From Pigmentiphaga sp. NML030171 (lineage in GTDB: Bacteria; Pseudomonadota; Gammaproteobacteria; Burkholderiales; Burkholderiaceae_B), in contig NZ_NINX01000011.1 of assembly GCF_002188635.1 (NCBI RefSeq), positions 1 to 61,980 of the forward strand: a stretch of DNA of 61,980 nucleotides, written 5' to 3'. Positions 28,736 through 35,886 of this stretch are shown here, piece by piece; position 1 is the stretch's first letter; every line of letters begins with the position of its first letter. The translations under genes were made by a program, and so were the position numbers. The notes below the pieces were generated by a model that was given only the letters and a program-made list of their open reading frames with translations, made no database searches and was not told the origin of the DNA.

Positions 28736-29725
28736 ATGCCCGACTTTCCTCCCCGCCCGGGGCGGCGCACCGCGCTTGCCGCGCTGCTCGCCGCGGCGGC
28801 CGCGCCCCGCCTCTCGGCCGCCCAGGACGAGAACTGGCCCAATCGCCCCGTCAAGCTCATCGTGCCCTTCGCGCCCGGCGGGCCGACCGACACGATCGCC
28901 CGCATGCTGGCCGAGAAGATGCAGGCCGCCTGGCAGCAACCCGTCGTGGTCGACTACAAGCCGGGCGGCGGCACCATCACCGGCACCAATACGGTCGCCA
29001 AGGCGCCGGCCGACGGCTACACGCTGGGCATGGCCATCAGCGCGCTGATGATCAATCCCAGCATGCAGCCCTCGCTGCCCTACGACACGCGCAAGGACCT
29101 GGCCGCCGTCTCGCAGGTCGCGCTGACGCACTTCGGCCTGTTCGCGCACCCCTCGCTGCCGGTCGACACCGTGCCCGAACTGATCGCCTATGCCAGGAAG
29201 AACCCGGGCAAGCTCAGCTACGCCACGCCGGGCGTGGGCACGGGCACGCACCTGGCCGGCGAACTGCTGGCCCACATGGCGGGCATCGAGCTGGTGCACG
29301 TGCCTTACAAGGGCAGCAGCCCGGCGCAGCAGGACGTGGTGGGCGGACGCGTGCCGCTGCTGTTCGACGTGATGTTCTCGGCCATGCCCTACGTCGAGGA
29401 CAAGCGGCTCAAGCTGATCGCGCTCGCCAGTCCCAAGCGGGCCGCGAGCCATCCCGACATTCCGCTGATCGCCGAGACCGTGCCGGGCTTCTCGGCGATG
29501 AGCACGATCGGCATCGTCGAGCCCGCGGGCGTCCCCGCCGCGCTGCGGCGGCGCGTCGGCGCGGACATCGGACGCATCGTGAAGGCACCGGACCTGGCGG
29601 CGCGCATGCAGCAGCTGGGCATGGAGCCGGTGGGCTCGACCCCCGAGCAATACGCCGCGCTGATCGACGCCGAAATCGACAAATGGGCCAAGGTGGTCAA
29701 GACCGCCGGCATCAAGATCGAATAG
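28736..29725 (+). CDS. Bug-family substrate-binding protein (dioxygenase cluster)
   Basis: Periplasmic receptor of 329 residues. The export signal GRRTALAALLAAAAAPRLSA has a twin arginine and may use Tat, although the motif is incomplete. Bug blocks are PVKLIVPFAPGGPTDTIARM, YKPGGGTITGTN and VHVPYKGSSPAQQDVVGG. AAGGAGA precedes the start. Placed between an IclR regulator and a TfdA-like dioxygenase, it probably captures the aromatic or sulfonated acid that the dioxygenase attacks; this is inference. Confidence 0.92.
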   Translation: MPDFPPRPGRRTALAALLAAAAAPRLSAAQDENWPNRPVKLIVPFAPGGPTDTIARMLAEKMQAAWQQPVVVDYKPGGGTITGTNTVAKAPADGYTLGMAISALMINPSMQPSLPYDTRKDLAAVSQVALTHFGLFAHPSLPVDTVPELIAYARKNPGKLSYATPGVGTGTHLAGELLAHMAGIELVHVPYKGSSPAQQDVVGGRVPLLFDVMFSAMPYVEDKRLKLIALASPKRAASHPDIPLIAETVPGFSAMSTIGIVEPAGVPAALRRRVGADIGRIVKAPDLAARMQQLGMEPVGSTPEQYAALIDAEIDKWAKVVKTAGIKIE

Positions 29726-29751
29726 ATTCCCCACAAGGAGAAATCCATACC

Positions 29752-30636
29752 ATGGCACTTACGCTCACGCCCCTGACGCCCGGCTTCGTCGCCGAAGCCT
29801 CGGGACTGGACCTCGCCCGGCCGCTGGATGCGGCCGCCGTCCGCGCCATCGAAAAAGCGATGGACGACTACGCCGTGCTGGTGTTCCGCGACCAGCCGCT
29901 GGACCAGGACCAGCAGATCCGCTTCGCCAAGAGCTTCGGTCCGCTGGACCTGGGGCTGCGCAAGGTCAAGGGCGGCGCCCACCGCTTCGACCACGCGGAA
30001 CTGGCGGACATCTCGAACGTCACCGTCGACGGCTCGGTCGCCGGCCGCGAACACGCCAAGATCGTCGGCAACATCGCCAACCAGCTCTGGCACAGCGACA
30101 GCTCGTTCCAGCGCCCGCGGGCCAAGTATTCGATGCTGTCGGCGGTGGTCGTGCCGCAGGACGGCGGCCAGACGGAATTCGCCGACCTGCGCGCCGCCTA
30201 CGACCATCTGCCGGAGGCCATGAAGGCCGCCATCGGCGACCTCCAGGCCGTGCACTACGCCCTGCACTCGCGCTTCCTGCTGGGCGACACCGACTATACC
30301 GAGGCCCAGCGCAATGCCCTGCCTCCGGTGCGCTGGCCGCTGGTGCAGACCGATCCGCGCTCCGGCCGCAAGATCCTGTTCGTGGGCATCCACGCCTGCG
30401 AAGTCGTGGGCATGACCGTGGCCGAGGGCCGCATGCTGCTGCTCGACCTGCTCGAACACGCGACCCAGCGCGAGTTCGTCTACCGCCACGCGTGGCGCGT
30501 GGGCGACCTGGTCATGTGGGACAACACCGCCACCCTGCATCGCGGCCGGCGCTTCGACTTCGCGCAGCGGCGCGAGCTGCGGCGCGCGACCACCGAGGAA
30601 GTGCAGTTGTCGGCCGAGGCGCGCGCGGCGGCCTGA
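29752..30636 (+). CDS. TauD/TfdA-family alpha-ketoglutarate-dependent dioxygenase
   Basis: Fe(II)/2-oxoglutarate oxygenase of 294 residues. The facial triad is H114 and D116 in LWHSDSSFQRP, and H263 in TATLHRGRRFD; the 2-oxoglutarate-binding arginine is R277 or R278 in RELRRATTEE. The segments AKYSMLSAVVVPQDGGQTEF and DLRAAYDHLP are closer to TfdA (2,4-D cleavage) than to TauD. Natural substrates of TfdA-like enzymes are often aryloxy or hydroxycinnamate-type acids. A strong AAGGAG site precedes the ATG. Probably one transcript with the Bug gene under IclR control. Specificity is not established. Confidence 0.9.
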   Translation: MALTLTPLTPGFVAEASGLDLARPLDAAAVRAIEKAMDDYAVLVFRDQPLDQDQQIRFAKSFGPLDLGLRKVKGGAHRFDHAELADISNVTVDGSVAGREHAKIVGNIANQLWHSDSSFQRPRAKYSMLSAVVVPQDGGQTEFADLRAAYDHLPEAMKAAIGDLQAVHYALHSRFLLGDTDYTEAQRNALPPVRWPLVQTDPRSGRKILFVGIHACEVVGMTVAEGRMLLLDLLEHATQREFVYRHAWRVGDLVMWDNTATLHRGRRFDFAQRRELRRATTEEVQLSAEARAAA

Positions 30637-30644
30637 CCCTGCCG

Positions 30645-31058
30645 CTACTTGCCGTGCTCGGCCGCGATCGGCCGGGTCTCGCCGGTCTCCACCAGGCTGC
30701 GGGTGGCGTCCGGCGAGCCGTAGATCCACAGGATCTTCATCGGCCGCGTCGCCGACAGGTTGCGGAAGCGGTGCGGCACGCCCGGCGGAATGTAGGTCGC
30801 GTCGTGCGCCTTGAGCGGGTGGGACTCGCCGTCGATGTCGAGCACGGCCTCGCCCTCGATCAGCACGACGCTTTCCTCGCAGTTGTGGAAATGGAAGGGA
30901 ATCTGCGCGCCGGCCTCGAATTCGGTGTAGCCGGTCAGGAAACCCTGGGCGCCGACCTGGCGCCCGACCAGCGGCGTGGTGCGCGCGCCGCCGCCGCGGT
31001 CGTGGACGGGCAGTTCGGCGGCCTTGAGCAGGACGGCCCGGGATGGCGTGACGTTCAT
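30645..31058 (-). CDS. Cupin-domain protein
   Basis: Single-domain cupin of 137 residues. Metal ligands are in IPFHFHNCEESVVLIEGEA (HxH and Glu) and PPGVPHRFRN (second motif His). Such small cupins are often isomerases, dioxygenases or acid-binding accessory proteins; no specific reaction can be given. It is the third gene of an Ldh2 dehydrogenase - Bug - cupin unit on the minus strand (16 bases from Bug) and its stop faces the dioxygenase stop eight bases away. Confidence 0.85.
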   Translation of the reverse strand: MNVTPSRAVLLKAAELPVHDRGGGARTTPLVGRQVGAQGFLTGYTEFEAGAQIPFHFHNCEESVVLIEGEAVLDIDGESHPLKAHDATYIPPGVPHRFRNLSATRPMKILWIYGSPDATRSLVETGETRPIAAEHGK

Positions 31059-31074
31059 CGTGGGTTCCTCGGCC

Positions 31075-32046
31075 TCAGTTGGACTGGATGTTGCCGTCGC
31101 GGATCAGTTGCTGGTACAGGTCGAAGTTGCCGCGCGTGGCGGCGCCGAATTCGTCGGGGCCGATGCCGCGCAGGGTCATGCCCAGCGGCGCCAACTGCGC
31201 CTTCACGTCGGACGCGGCCAGGGCCTTCACCACGCTCTGGTGCAGGCGGTCGACGATGGGCCGGGGCGTCCCGTGCGGCGCGACGATCGTGGCCCACGAG
31301 TCGAAGAAGAACCCGGGCAGGCCGGAGGTGTCCACCGTCGGCACCCCGGGGAACTGCGCCAGCGGCTCCTTCGTGGATACCGCCAGCAGCTTCACCTTGC
31401 CGCCCTGGATCAACCCCGCCACCGTTCCCAGCCCCTGGAATCCCGCCTGCACTTCCTTGCCCGCCACCGCCACGGCGCCGGGCGTCGCGCCCTTGTAGGG
31501 CACGTGCACGATGTCCAGGCCGGCCTTGCGGGCGAACAGCGCCATCGCGATGTGCTGCGGACTGCCGTTGCCGCCCGAGCTGTAGTTGATGCGGCCGGGG
31601 TTGGCGCGCGCATCGGCGATGAAATCGGCCGCGGTCTTGTAGGGGGAGTCGGCCGGCACCACCAGCCCCCACTCGACCGTCGCCACCAGCGACACCGGAT
31701 CGAAGTCCTTCAGGGGATGCCACGGCATGCTGGGATAGATGTGCGGGATCATGGTGAGGATGCTGTCGTTGAAGCCGCCCAGCGTGTAGCCGTCCGGCGC
31801 GGCCTTGGCCACCTTGTCCGCGCCGATCAGCCCGGACGAGCCGGGAATGTTCTCGACCACGAAGGGCTGGCCCAGGTCCTCGGACATCTTCTGGACCACG
31901 ATCCGGACCGCCTTGTCCACCGCGGAGCCCGCGGCCAGCGGGATCACCATGCGGACGGGCTTGGCGGGATAGGCGTCGGCTGCCCGCGCGGGGGTGCCCG
32001 CGCAGACCAGCAGCGCCATGCCCACGCTTGCGATGATGGACTTCAT
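31075..32046 (-). CDS. Bug-family substrate-binding protein (Ldh2/cupin operon)
   Basis: Receptor of 323 residues with signal peptide MKSIIASVGMALLVCAGTPA and cleavage after ARA. The ligand loop reads VRMVIPLAAGSAVDKAVRIV: the usual PGG is AGS and the Arg that follows is shifted, so this member may bind a different acid from its relatives. The block VHVPYKGATPGAVAVAGKEV is conserved. It lies between a malate/lactate-type dehydrogenase and a cupin, suggesting uptake or sensing of a 2-hydroxy acid oxidised by the former. Confidence 0.92.
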   Translation of the reverse strand: MKSIIASVGMALLVCAGTPARAADAYPAKPVRMVIPLAAGSAVDKAVRIVVQKMSEDLGQPFVVENIPGSSGLIGADKVAKAAPDGYTLGGFNDSILTMIPHIYPSMPWHPLKDFDPVSLVATVEWGLVVPADSPYKTAADFIADARANPGRINYSSGGNGSPQHIAMALFARKAGLDIVHVPYKGATPGAVAVAGKEVQAGFQGLGTVAGLIQGGKVKLLAVSTKEPLAQFPGVPTVDTSGLPGFFFDSWATIVAPHGTPRPIVDRLHQSVVKALAASDVKAQLAPLGMTLRGIGPDEFGAATRGNFDLYQQLIRDGNIQSN

Positions 32047-32097
32047 GTCTGTCTCCTCCCCCGTCTGTGCGGGTGGTGTCTGGGAACGAATCTGCGG

Positions 32098-33180
32098 TCA
32101 GCTGGCCAGGAGCGGAATCTCCAGTTCCCTGGCCAGCTGGTCCAGCTCGGCCGCCACGCCGCGGGAAACGGGAATGCCCGTTTCCCGGTAGTGCCGGCGG
32201 CGCACGTGGCTCTGTTCGCCGGGCATCCAGATGCGCTCGGTGCCGGGCATGCGGGCGCTGCCGCGCAGGTCTCCCACCAGCCGGTCGACCGCCTCCTTGA
32301 AGCCCTGCACCGGGCCGAAGGCGGCCAGGTTCAGGACCAGCATGGCCTGGCCGGTATTGGTCGGCGTGACGTGGTCCTTGTTGAAATCGACGACGTCCCG
32401 CCCCATCGCGGCACCGTTCAGCGTGCCGGCCAGCAGGCCAACCATCAGGGCCAGGCCATAGCCCTTGTGGCCGCCTATGGGCATCAGGAAACCCTCGTCC
32501 GATCGAGCGGGGTCGAGCAGCGGCCGGCCCTGGCGGTCGATCATCCAACCTTCGGGCATCATTTCGCCGCGCTTGGCCTTGGCCTTGACCTTGCCATAGG
32601 CCGCCACCGTGGTCGCCATGTCCAGCACCACCGGCGGCTCGTCGCCCGCCGGCACGCCGACCGAGATGGGATTGGTCGACAGCAGCATGTCGGTGCCGCC
32701 CCAGGGCGGCAGGTGATTGGCGTTGCCCACCGCGAAATAGATGCCGACCATGTCGTGCCGCAGCGGCATGGCCGAGTACAGCGAGGCCGGGCCGGCATGG
32801 TTGCTGCGGCGCGTGCCCACCCAGGCCGCACCCTGGGTCCTGGCCTTGTCGATGGCGATTGCGGTCGCGCGCGACACCACCAGGTGTCCCATGCCGTTGT
32901 CGCCGTCCACGACGGCCATGCCCGGCATGTCGGCCACCACCCGGATGTCGGGCCGCACGTTGATGCCGCCCGACCGGATCCGCCTGACGTATTGGGGCAG
33001 GCGGATGACGCCGTGGCCGTCCGAGCCCTGCAGGTCGGCCTGGGCCATCAGGCCCGCCACGGTGGCGGCATCGCCCTCGGGCAGCCCCGCCCGCCGCAGC
33101 GCCGCGGCAATGAATCGCTCCAGTTGTTCCAGGGAAACCGATATCGAATTGCTATCTACACCCATGTCCGTCCATGCCAC
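32098..33180 (-). CDS. Malate/L-lactate/ureidoglycolate dehydrogenase family (Ldh2) protein
   Basis: NAD(P)-dependent 2-hydroxyacid dehydrogenase of the Ldh2/YlbC/YiaK fold, 360 residues. Recognisable blocks are GSDGHGVIRLPQYVRRI with the catalytic His, RRSNHAGPASLY, TNPISVGVPAGDEPPVVLDMATT and PIGGHKGYGLALMVGLLAG. Substrate may be malate, sulfolactate, ureidoglycolate or similar; sequence alone does not decide. Start at 33180 is the longest; an ATG at 33165 (MGVDSNS) is equally good. First gene of a unit with Bug and cupin, divergent from a LysR gene over a 99-base gap with a perfect palindrome. Confidence 0.88.
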   Translation of the reverse strand: MAWTDMGVDSNSISVSLEQLERFIAAALRRAGLPEGDAATVAGLMAQADLQGSDGHGVIRLPQYVRRIRSGGINVRPDIRVVADMPGMAVVDGDNGMGHLVVSRATAIAIDKARTQGAAWVGTRRSNHAGPASLYSAMPLRHDMVGIYFAVGNANHLPPWGGTDMLLSTNPISVGVPAGDEPPVVLDMATTVAAYGKVKAKAKRGEMMPEGWMIDRQGRPLLDPARSDEGFLMPIGGHKGYGLALMVGLLAGTLNGAAMGRDVVDFNKDHVTPTNTGQAMLVLNLAAFGPVQGFKEAVDRLVGDLRGSARMPGTERIWMPGEQSHVRRRHYRETGIPVSRGVAAELDQLARELEIPLLAS

Positions 33181-33244
33181 AGCGCGTTGACGGCCAATGC
33201 TAGAGAGCGCCAGGGCGGAAATCCAATACAGAATTCGCTCCGGG

Positions 33245-33263
33245 CCATATCATCCTGATATGG
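33245..33263. promoter_or_regulatory. Perfect 19-base palindrome, likely LysR operator
   Basis: CCATATCATCCTGATATGG: eight-base perfect arms around TCC, 16 bases before the LysR start and about 80 bases from the divergent dehydrogenase start. It stands out as AT-rich in a GC-rich gap. Confidence 0.65.
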
Positions 33264-33279
33264 TTTATCGGGGGCAGCC

Positions 33280-34233
33280 ATGAATCTGCGCACCTTGCGG
33301 TACTTCGTCGCCATCGTCGACGCCGGCAGCCTGAGCGCGGCCGCGCAGGCCATCTCCATCGCCCAGCCCGCGCTCAGCCGCCAACTGCGCGAGCTGGAAC
33401 GGGAAATGGGCCAGCCCCTGCTGATACGAGGCGCGCGCGGCGTGCGGCTGACGGCCGCGGGGCTGACGCTGTACGAGTCCGCGCAGCGCATGCTGGCCGA
33501 GGCGGCCCGGCTGCGCCGGCAGATGACGCAGCGCCCGGCCAGCGCCGCCACCACGGTCACCATCGGCATCTCGCCCACCCTGGCCGCGGTGCTGGTGCCG
33601 GGCCTGTTCGAACAATCGCGGCGGGGCCTGGACGGCATCCGCATCAAGGTGCGCGAGGCCTTCACGCCCTCGCTGCTGGAATGGGTGGAACGTGGAATGG
33701 TGAACATGGCCGTGGTCACCAACCCCAGTCCAGGCGGTGCGCTGGCCCTGCAGCCGCTGCTGGGCGAACCCTTCGCGCTGGTCGCCAACGTCGCGCTGGG
33801 CCTGGGCCCCGTCATCCCGGCCACGCAGTTGCATCGCATGCCGCTGCTGATGACCTCCTTGCACCGCGACATCGTGGACAGGCAATTGATGCCGCTGGGC
33901 GTGGACCTGCGATTGGAGGCCGAGATCGACTCGGTCGACGCCATCCGGGAACTCGTCTGCCGGGGCCGCTGGGCCACCATCATGCCGATCTCGGTGTTCA
34001 AGGACCTGGTTGCCGCGGGCCGGGTGACCGGCTCGGAAATCACCGGCGTGCAACTGAACCGCATGCTGGTGCTGGCGCGCCGCATCGAGCGGGACAGCCC
34101 GGCGGCCTACGACGCGGTGCAGGACCTGCTGCACGCGGAATTCGCGCGGCTCAATCGCGCCAATGTATTCGGCATATCGAACCTGGGCGGGCCATTCGCT
34201 GGCGAACGGGATGCCATGCGGGCAGGAGAGTGA
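33280..34233 (+). CDS. LysR-family transcriptional regulator
   Basis: 317 residues. Helix-turn-helix segment LRTLRYFVAIVDAGSLSAAA then ISIAQPALSRQLRELEREMG; effector domain from about residue 90 (TVTIGISPTLAAVLVPGL). Domain style is that of the Nac/CynR subgroup. Divergent from the Ldh2-Bug-cupin genes and probably their regulator. The C-terminus extends a little past the usual end. tRNA-Arg lies 36 bases downstream on the other strand. Confidence 0.92.
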   Translation: MNLRTLRYFVAIVDAGSLSAAAQAISIAQPALSRQLRELEREMGQPLLIRGARGVRLTAAGLTLYESAQRMLAEAARLRRQMTQRPASAATTVTIGISPTLAAVLVPGLFEQSRRGLDGIRIKVREAFTPSLLEWVERGMVNMAVVTNPSPGGALALQPLLGEPFALVANVALGLGPVIPATQLHRMPLLMTSLHRDIVDRQLMPLGVDLRLEAEIDSVDAIRELVCRGRWATIMPISVFKDLVAAGRVTGSEITGVQLNRMLVLARRIERDSPAAYDAVQDLLHAEFARLNRANVFGISNLGGPFAGERDAMRAGE

Positions 34234-34269
34234 CGGGGAAAGGGCGCAGGAACGACGAGGGGCGGCGGG

Positions 34270-34344
34270 TGGCGTCCCCACCAGGAATCGAACCTGGATC
34301 TGATTCTTAGGAGGAACCTGTTCTATCCATTGAACTACAGGGAC
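34270..34344 (-). tRNA. tRNA-Arg (anticodon CCT)
   Basis: 75 bases including an encoded CCA. On the minus strand the parts are acceptor GTCCCTG/TGGGGAC with terminal wobbles, D-stem GTTC/GAAC, anticodon stem GGTTC/GAATC around loop CTCCTAA (anticodon CCT, reads AGG), variable loop AGAT, T-stem CCAGG/CCTGG with loop TTCGATT, discriminator G. No direct repeat of its 3' end was found nearby, so no element appears to have used it for integration. Confidence 0.95.
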
Positions 34345-34470
34345 GCAAGCCCGCTACTGTAACAGCAGAAAGGCCCCTGGGACAAGAATCGCCTTGCGGT
34401 GCAAGCCATGTGAGAATGCGGTCAACGGACCGGGCGAGAACGCGCCGACACCACATCCAGCGAGGTGCCC

Positions 34471-35886
34471 ATGGACCTGTTCCGCGTCAAGAGCATAGAC
34501 AGCATGCTGGCGCAGCGCGAGACGGCGGGCTTGCGCAAAAGCCTGTCCACCTTCGACCTCGTCATGCTGGGCGTGGGCGCGGTCGTCGGCTCGGGCATCT
34601 TCATCCTGACCGGCACCGGCAGCCTGATCGCCGGCCCCGCGCTGTCGCTGTCCTTCGTCCTGGCCGCCATCGCCTGCTTTTTCTCGGCGCTGTCCTATGC
34701 CGAATTCTCGTCATCGCTGCCCGTATCGGGCTCGGTCTACACCTATGTCTACGCCACGCTGGGTGAACTGCCCGCCTGGCTGATCGGCTGGATCCTGATC
34801 CTGGAGTTCGGCCTGGCGGCCTCGGCCGTCGCCGCTGGCTGGTCCGGCTACCTGCAATCGCTGATCGCCGGCTTCGGCCTGCACCTGCCCGAGGCGCTGC
34901 GCGCCGCGCCGGGCGCGGTGGCCGGCAGCGCGTCGCTGTTCAACCTGCCGGCCTTCCTCGTCCTGGCCGCCATCACCGCCCTGCTCTCGCTCGGCGTGCG
35001 CCAATCCAAGCGCGTCAACAACGCGATGGTGGTGATCAAGATCCTGGTGGTGGTGCTGTTCATCGCCGCCGGCGCCACCCACGTGCGAACCGAGAACTGG
35101 ACGCCCTTCATGCCCTACGGCATGAGCGGCGTCTATGCCGGCGCCGCGCTGATGTTCTATGCGTTCATCGGCTTCGACGCGGTCGCGTCCTCGGCCGAGG
35201 AAGTCAGGAATCCGCAGCGGTCGCTACCCCTCGGCATCCTGGGCTCGCTGCTGATCTGCACCGTGCTGTACGTGCTCGTGACCCTGGTCATGACCGGTAT
35301 CGTGCCTTACCAGGACTTCACCGCCAATTCCGACCACCCGGTCTCGCTGGCCTTGCAGCGCACCGGGCAGCTGGGCCTGGCCGGCGTGGTCGACCTGGGC
35401 GCGATCCTGGGCATGACGACGGTCATCCTCGTCATGAGCTACGGCCTGACGCGCATCCTCTACGCCATGGCGCGCGACGGCCTGCTGCCACGGCGGCTGG
35501 CCAGCCTGCATCCGCGCCATGCGACGCCCTTCACGTTGACGTGGACCGTCGGACTGGCCTTCGCGCTGATCGCCGGGCTCATCCCCCTGGCGGTGCTGGC
35601 CGAGCTGATCAACATCGGCACGCTGACCGCCTTCGCGCTGATCTCGCTGGCGGTCATCGTCCTGCGCAGGACCCATCCGGAACTGCGCCGCGGCTTCCGC
35701 TGCCCCGGCGTCCCCTACGTCCCGCTCGCGGCCGTCGTCTGCTGCGTCTTCCTGATCGCGCACCTGGACCGGATCACCTGGCTGGCCTTCTGCGTATGGC
35801 TGCTGGCGGGCCTCGCGGTGTATTTCCTGTATTCGCGCCGCAAGGCCGTGCTGGCCGGCGAACCGGTCACGCCGCCTGGACGCTGA
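34471..35886 (+). CDS. APC-superfamily amino-acid permease (cationic amino-acid transporter type)
   Basis: Inner-membrane amino-acid transporter of 471 residues with about twelve hydrophobic spans. TM1 holds the substrate-binding loop LGVGAVVGSGIFILTGTG, typical of APC permeases, and TM6 has FYAFIGFDAVASSAEEV with the family Glu. The N-terminus MDLFRVKSIDSMLAQ followed by GLRKSLSTFDLV resembles the YfnA/CAT group. ATG at 34471 is preferred; a GTG six bases earlier is possible. The final 20 bases overlap the convergent sulfoxide reductase gene. Likely substrate is an amino acid, perhaps cationic; not provable. Confidence 0.92.
   Translation: MDLFRVKSIDSMLAQRETAGLRKSLSTFDLVMLGVGAVVGSGIFILTGTGSLIAGPALSLSFVLAAIACFFSALSYAEFSSSLPVSGSVYTYVYATLGELPAWLIGWILILEFGLAASAVAAGWSGYLQSLIAGFGLHLPEALRAAPGAVAGSASLFNLPAFLVLAAITALLSLGVRQSKRVNNAMVVIKILVVVLFIAAGATHVRTENWTPFMPYGMSGVYAGAALMFYAFIGFDAVASSAEEVRNPQRSLPLGILGSLLICTVLYVLVTLVMTGIVPYQDFTANSDHPVSLALQRTGQLGLAGVVDLGAILGMTTVILVMSYGLTRILYAMARDGLLPRRLASLHPRHATPFTLTWTVGLAFALIAGLIPLAVLAELINIGTLTAFALISLAVIVLRRTHPELRRGFRCPGVPYVPLAAVVCCVFLIAHLDRITWLAFCVWLLAGLAVYFLYSRRKAVLAGEPVTPPGR

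Noticed and set aside
34270-34344. tRNA-Arg(CCT) as an integration site for a genomic island
   Set aside because: Neither an integrase gene nor a repeated 3' tRNA end was found on either side; neighbours have normal composition.
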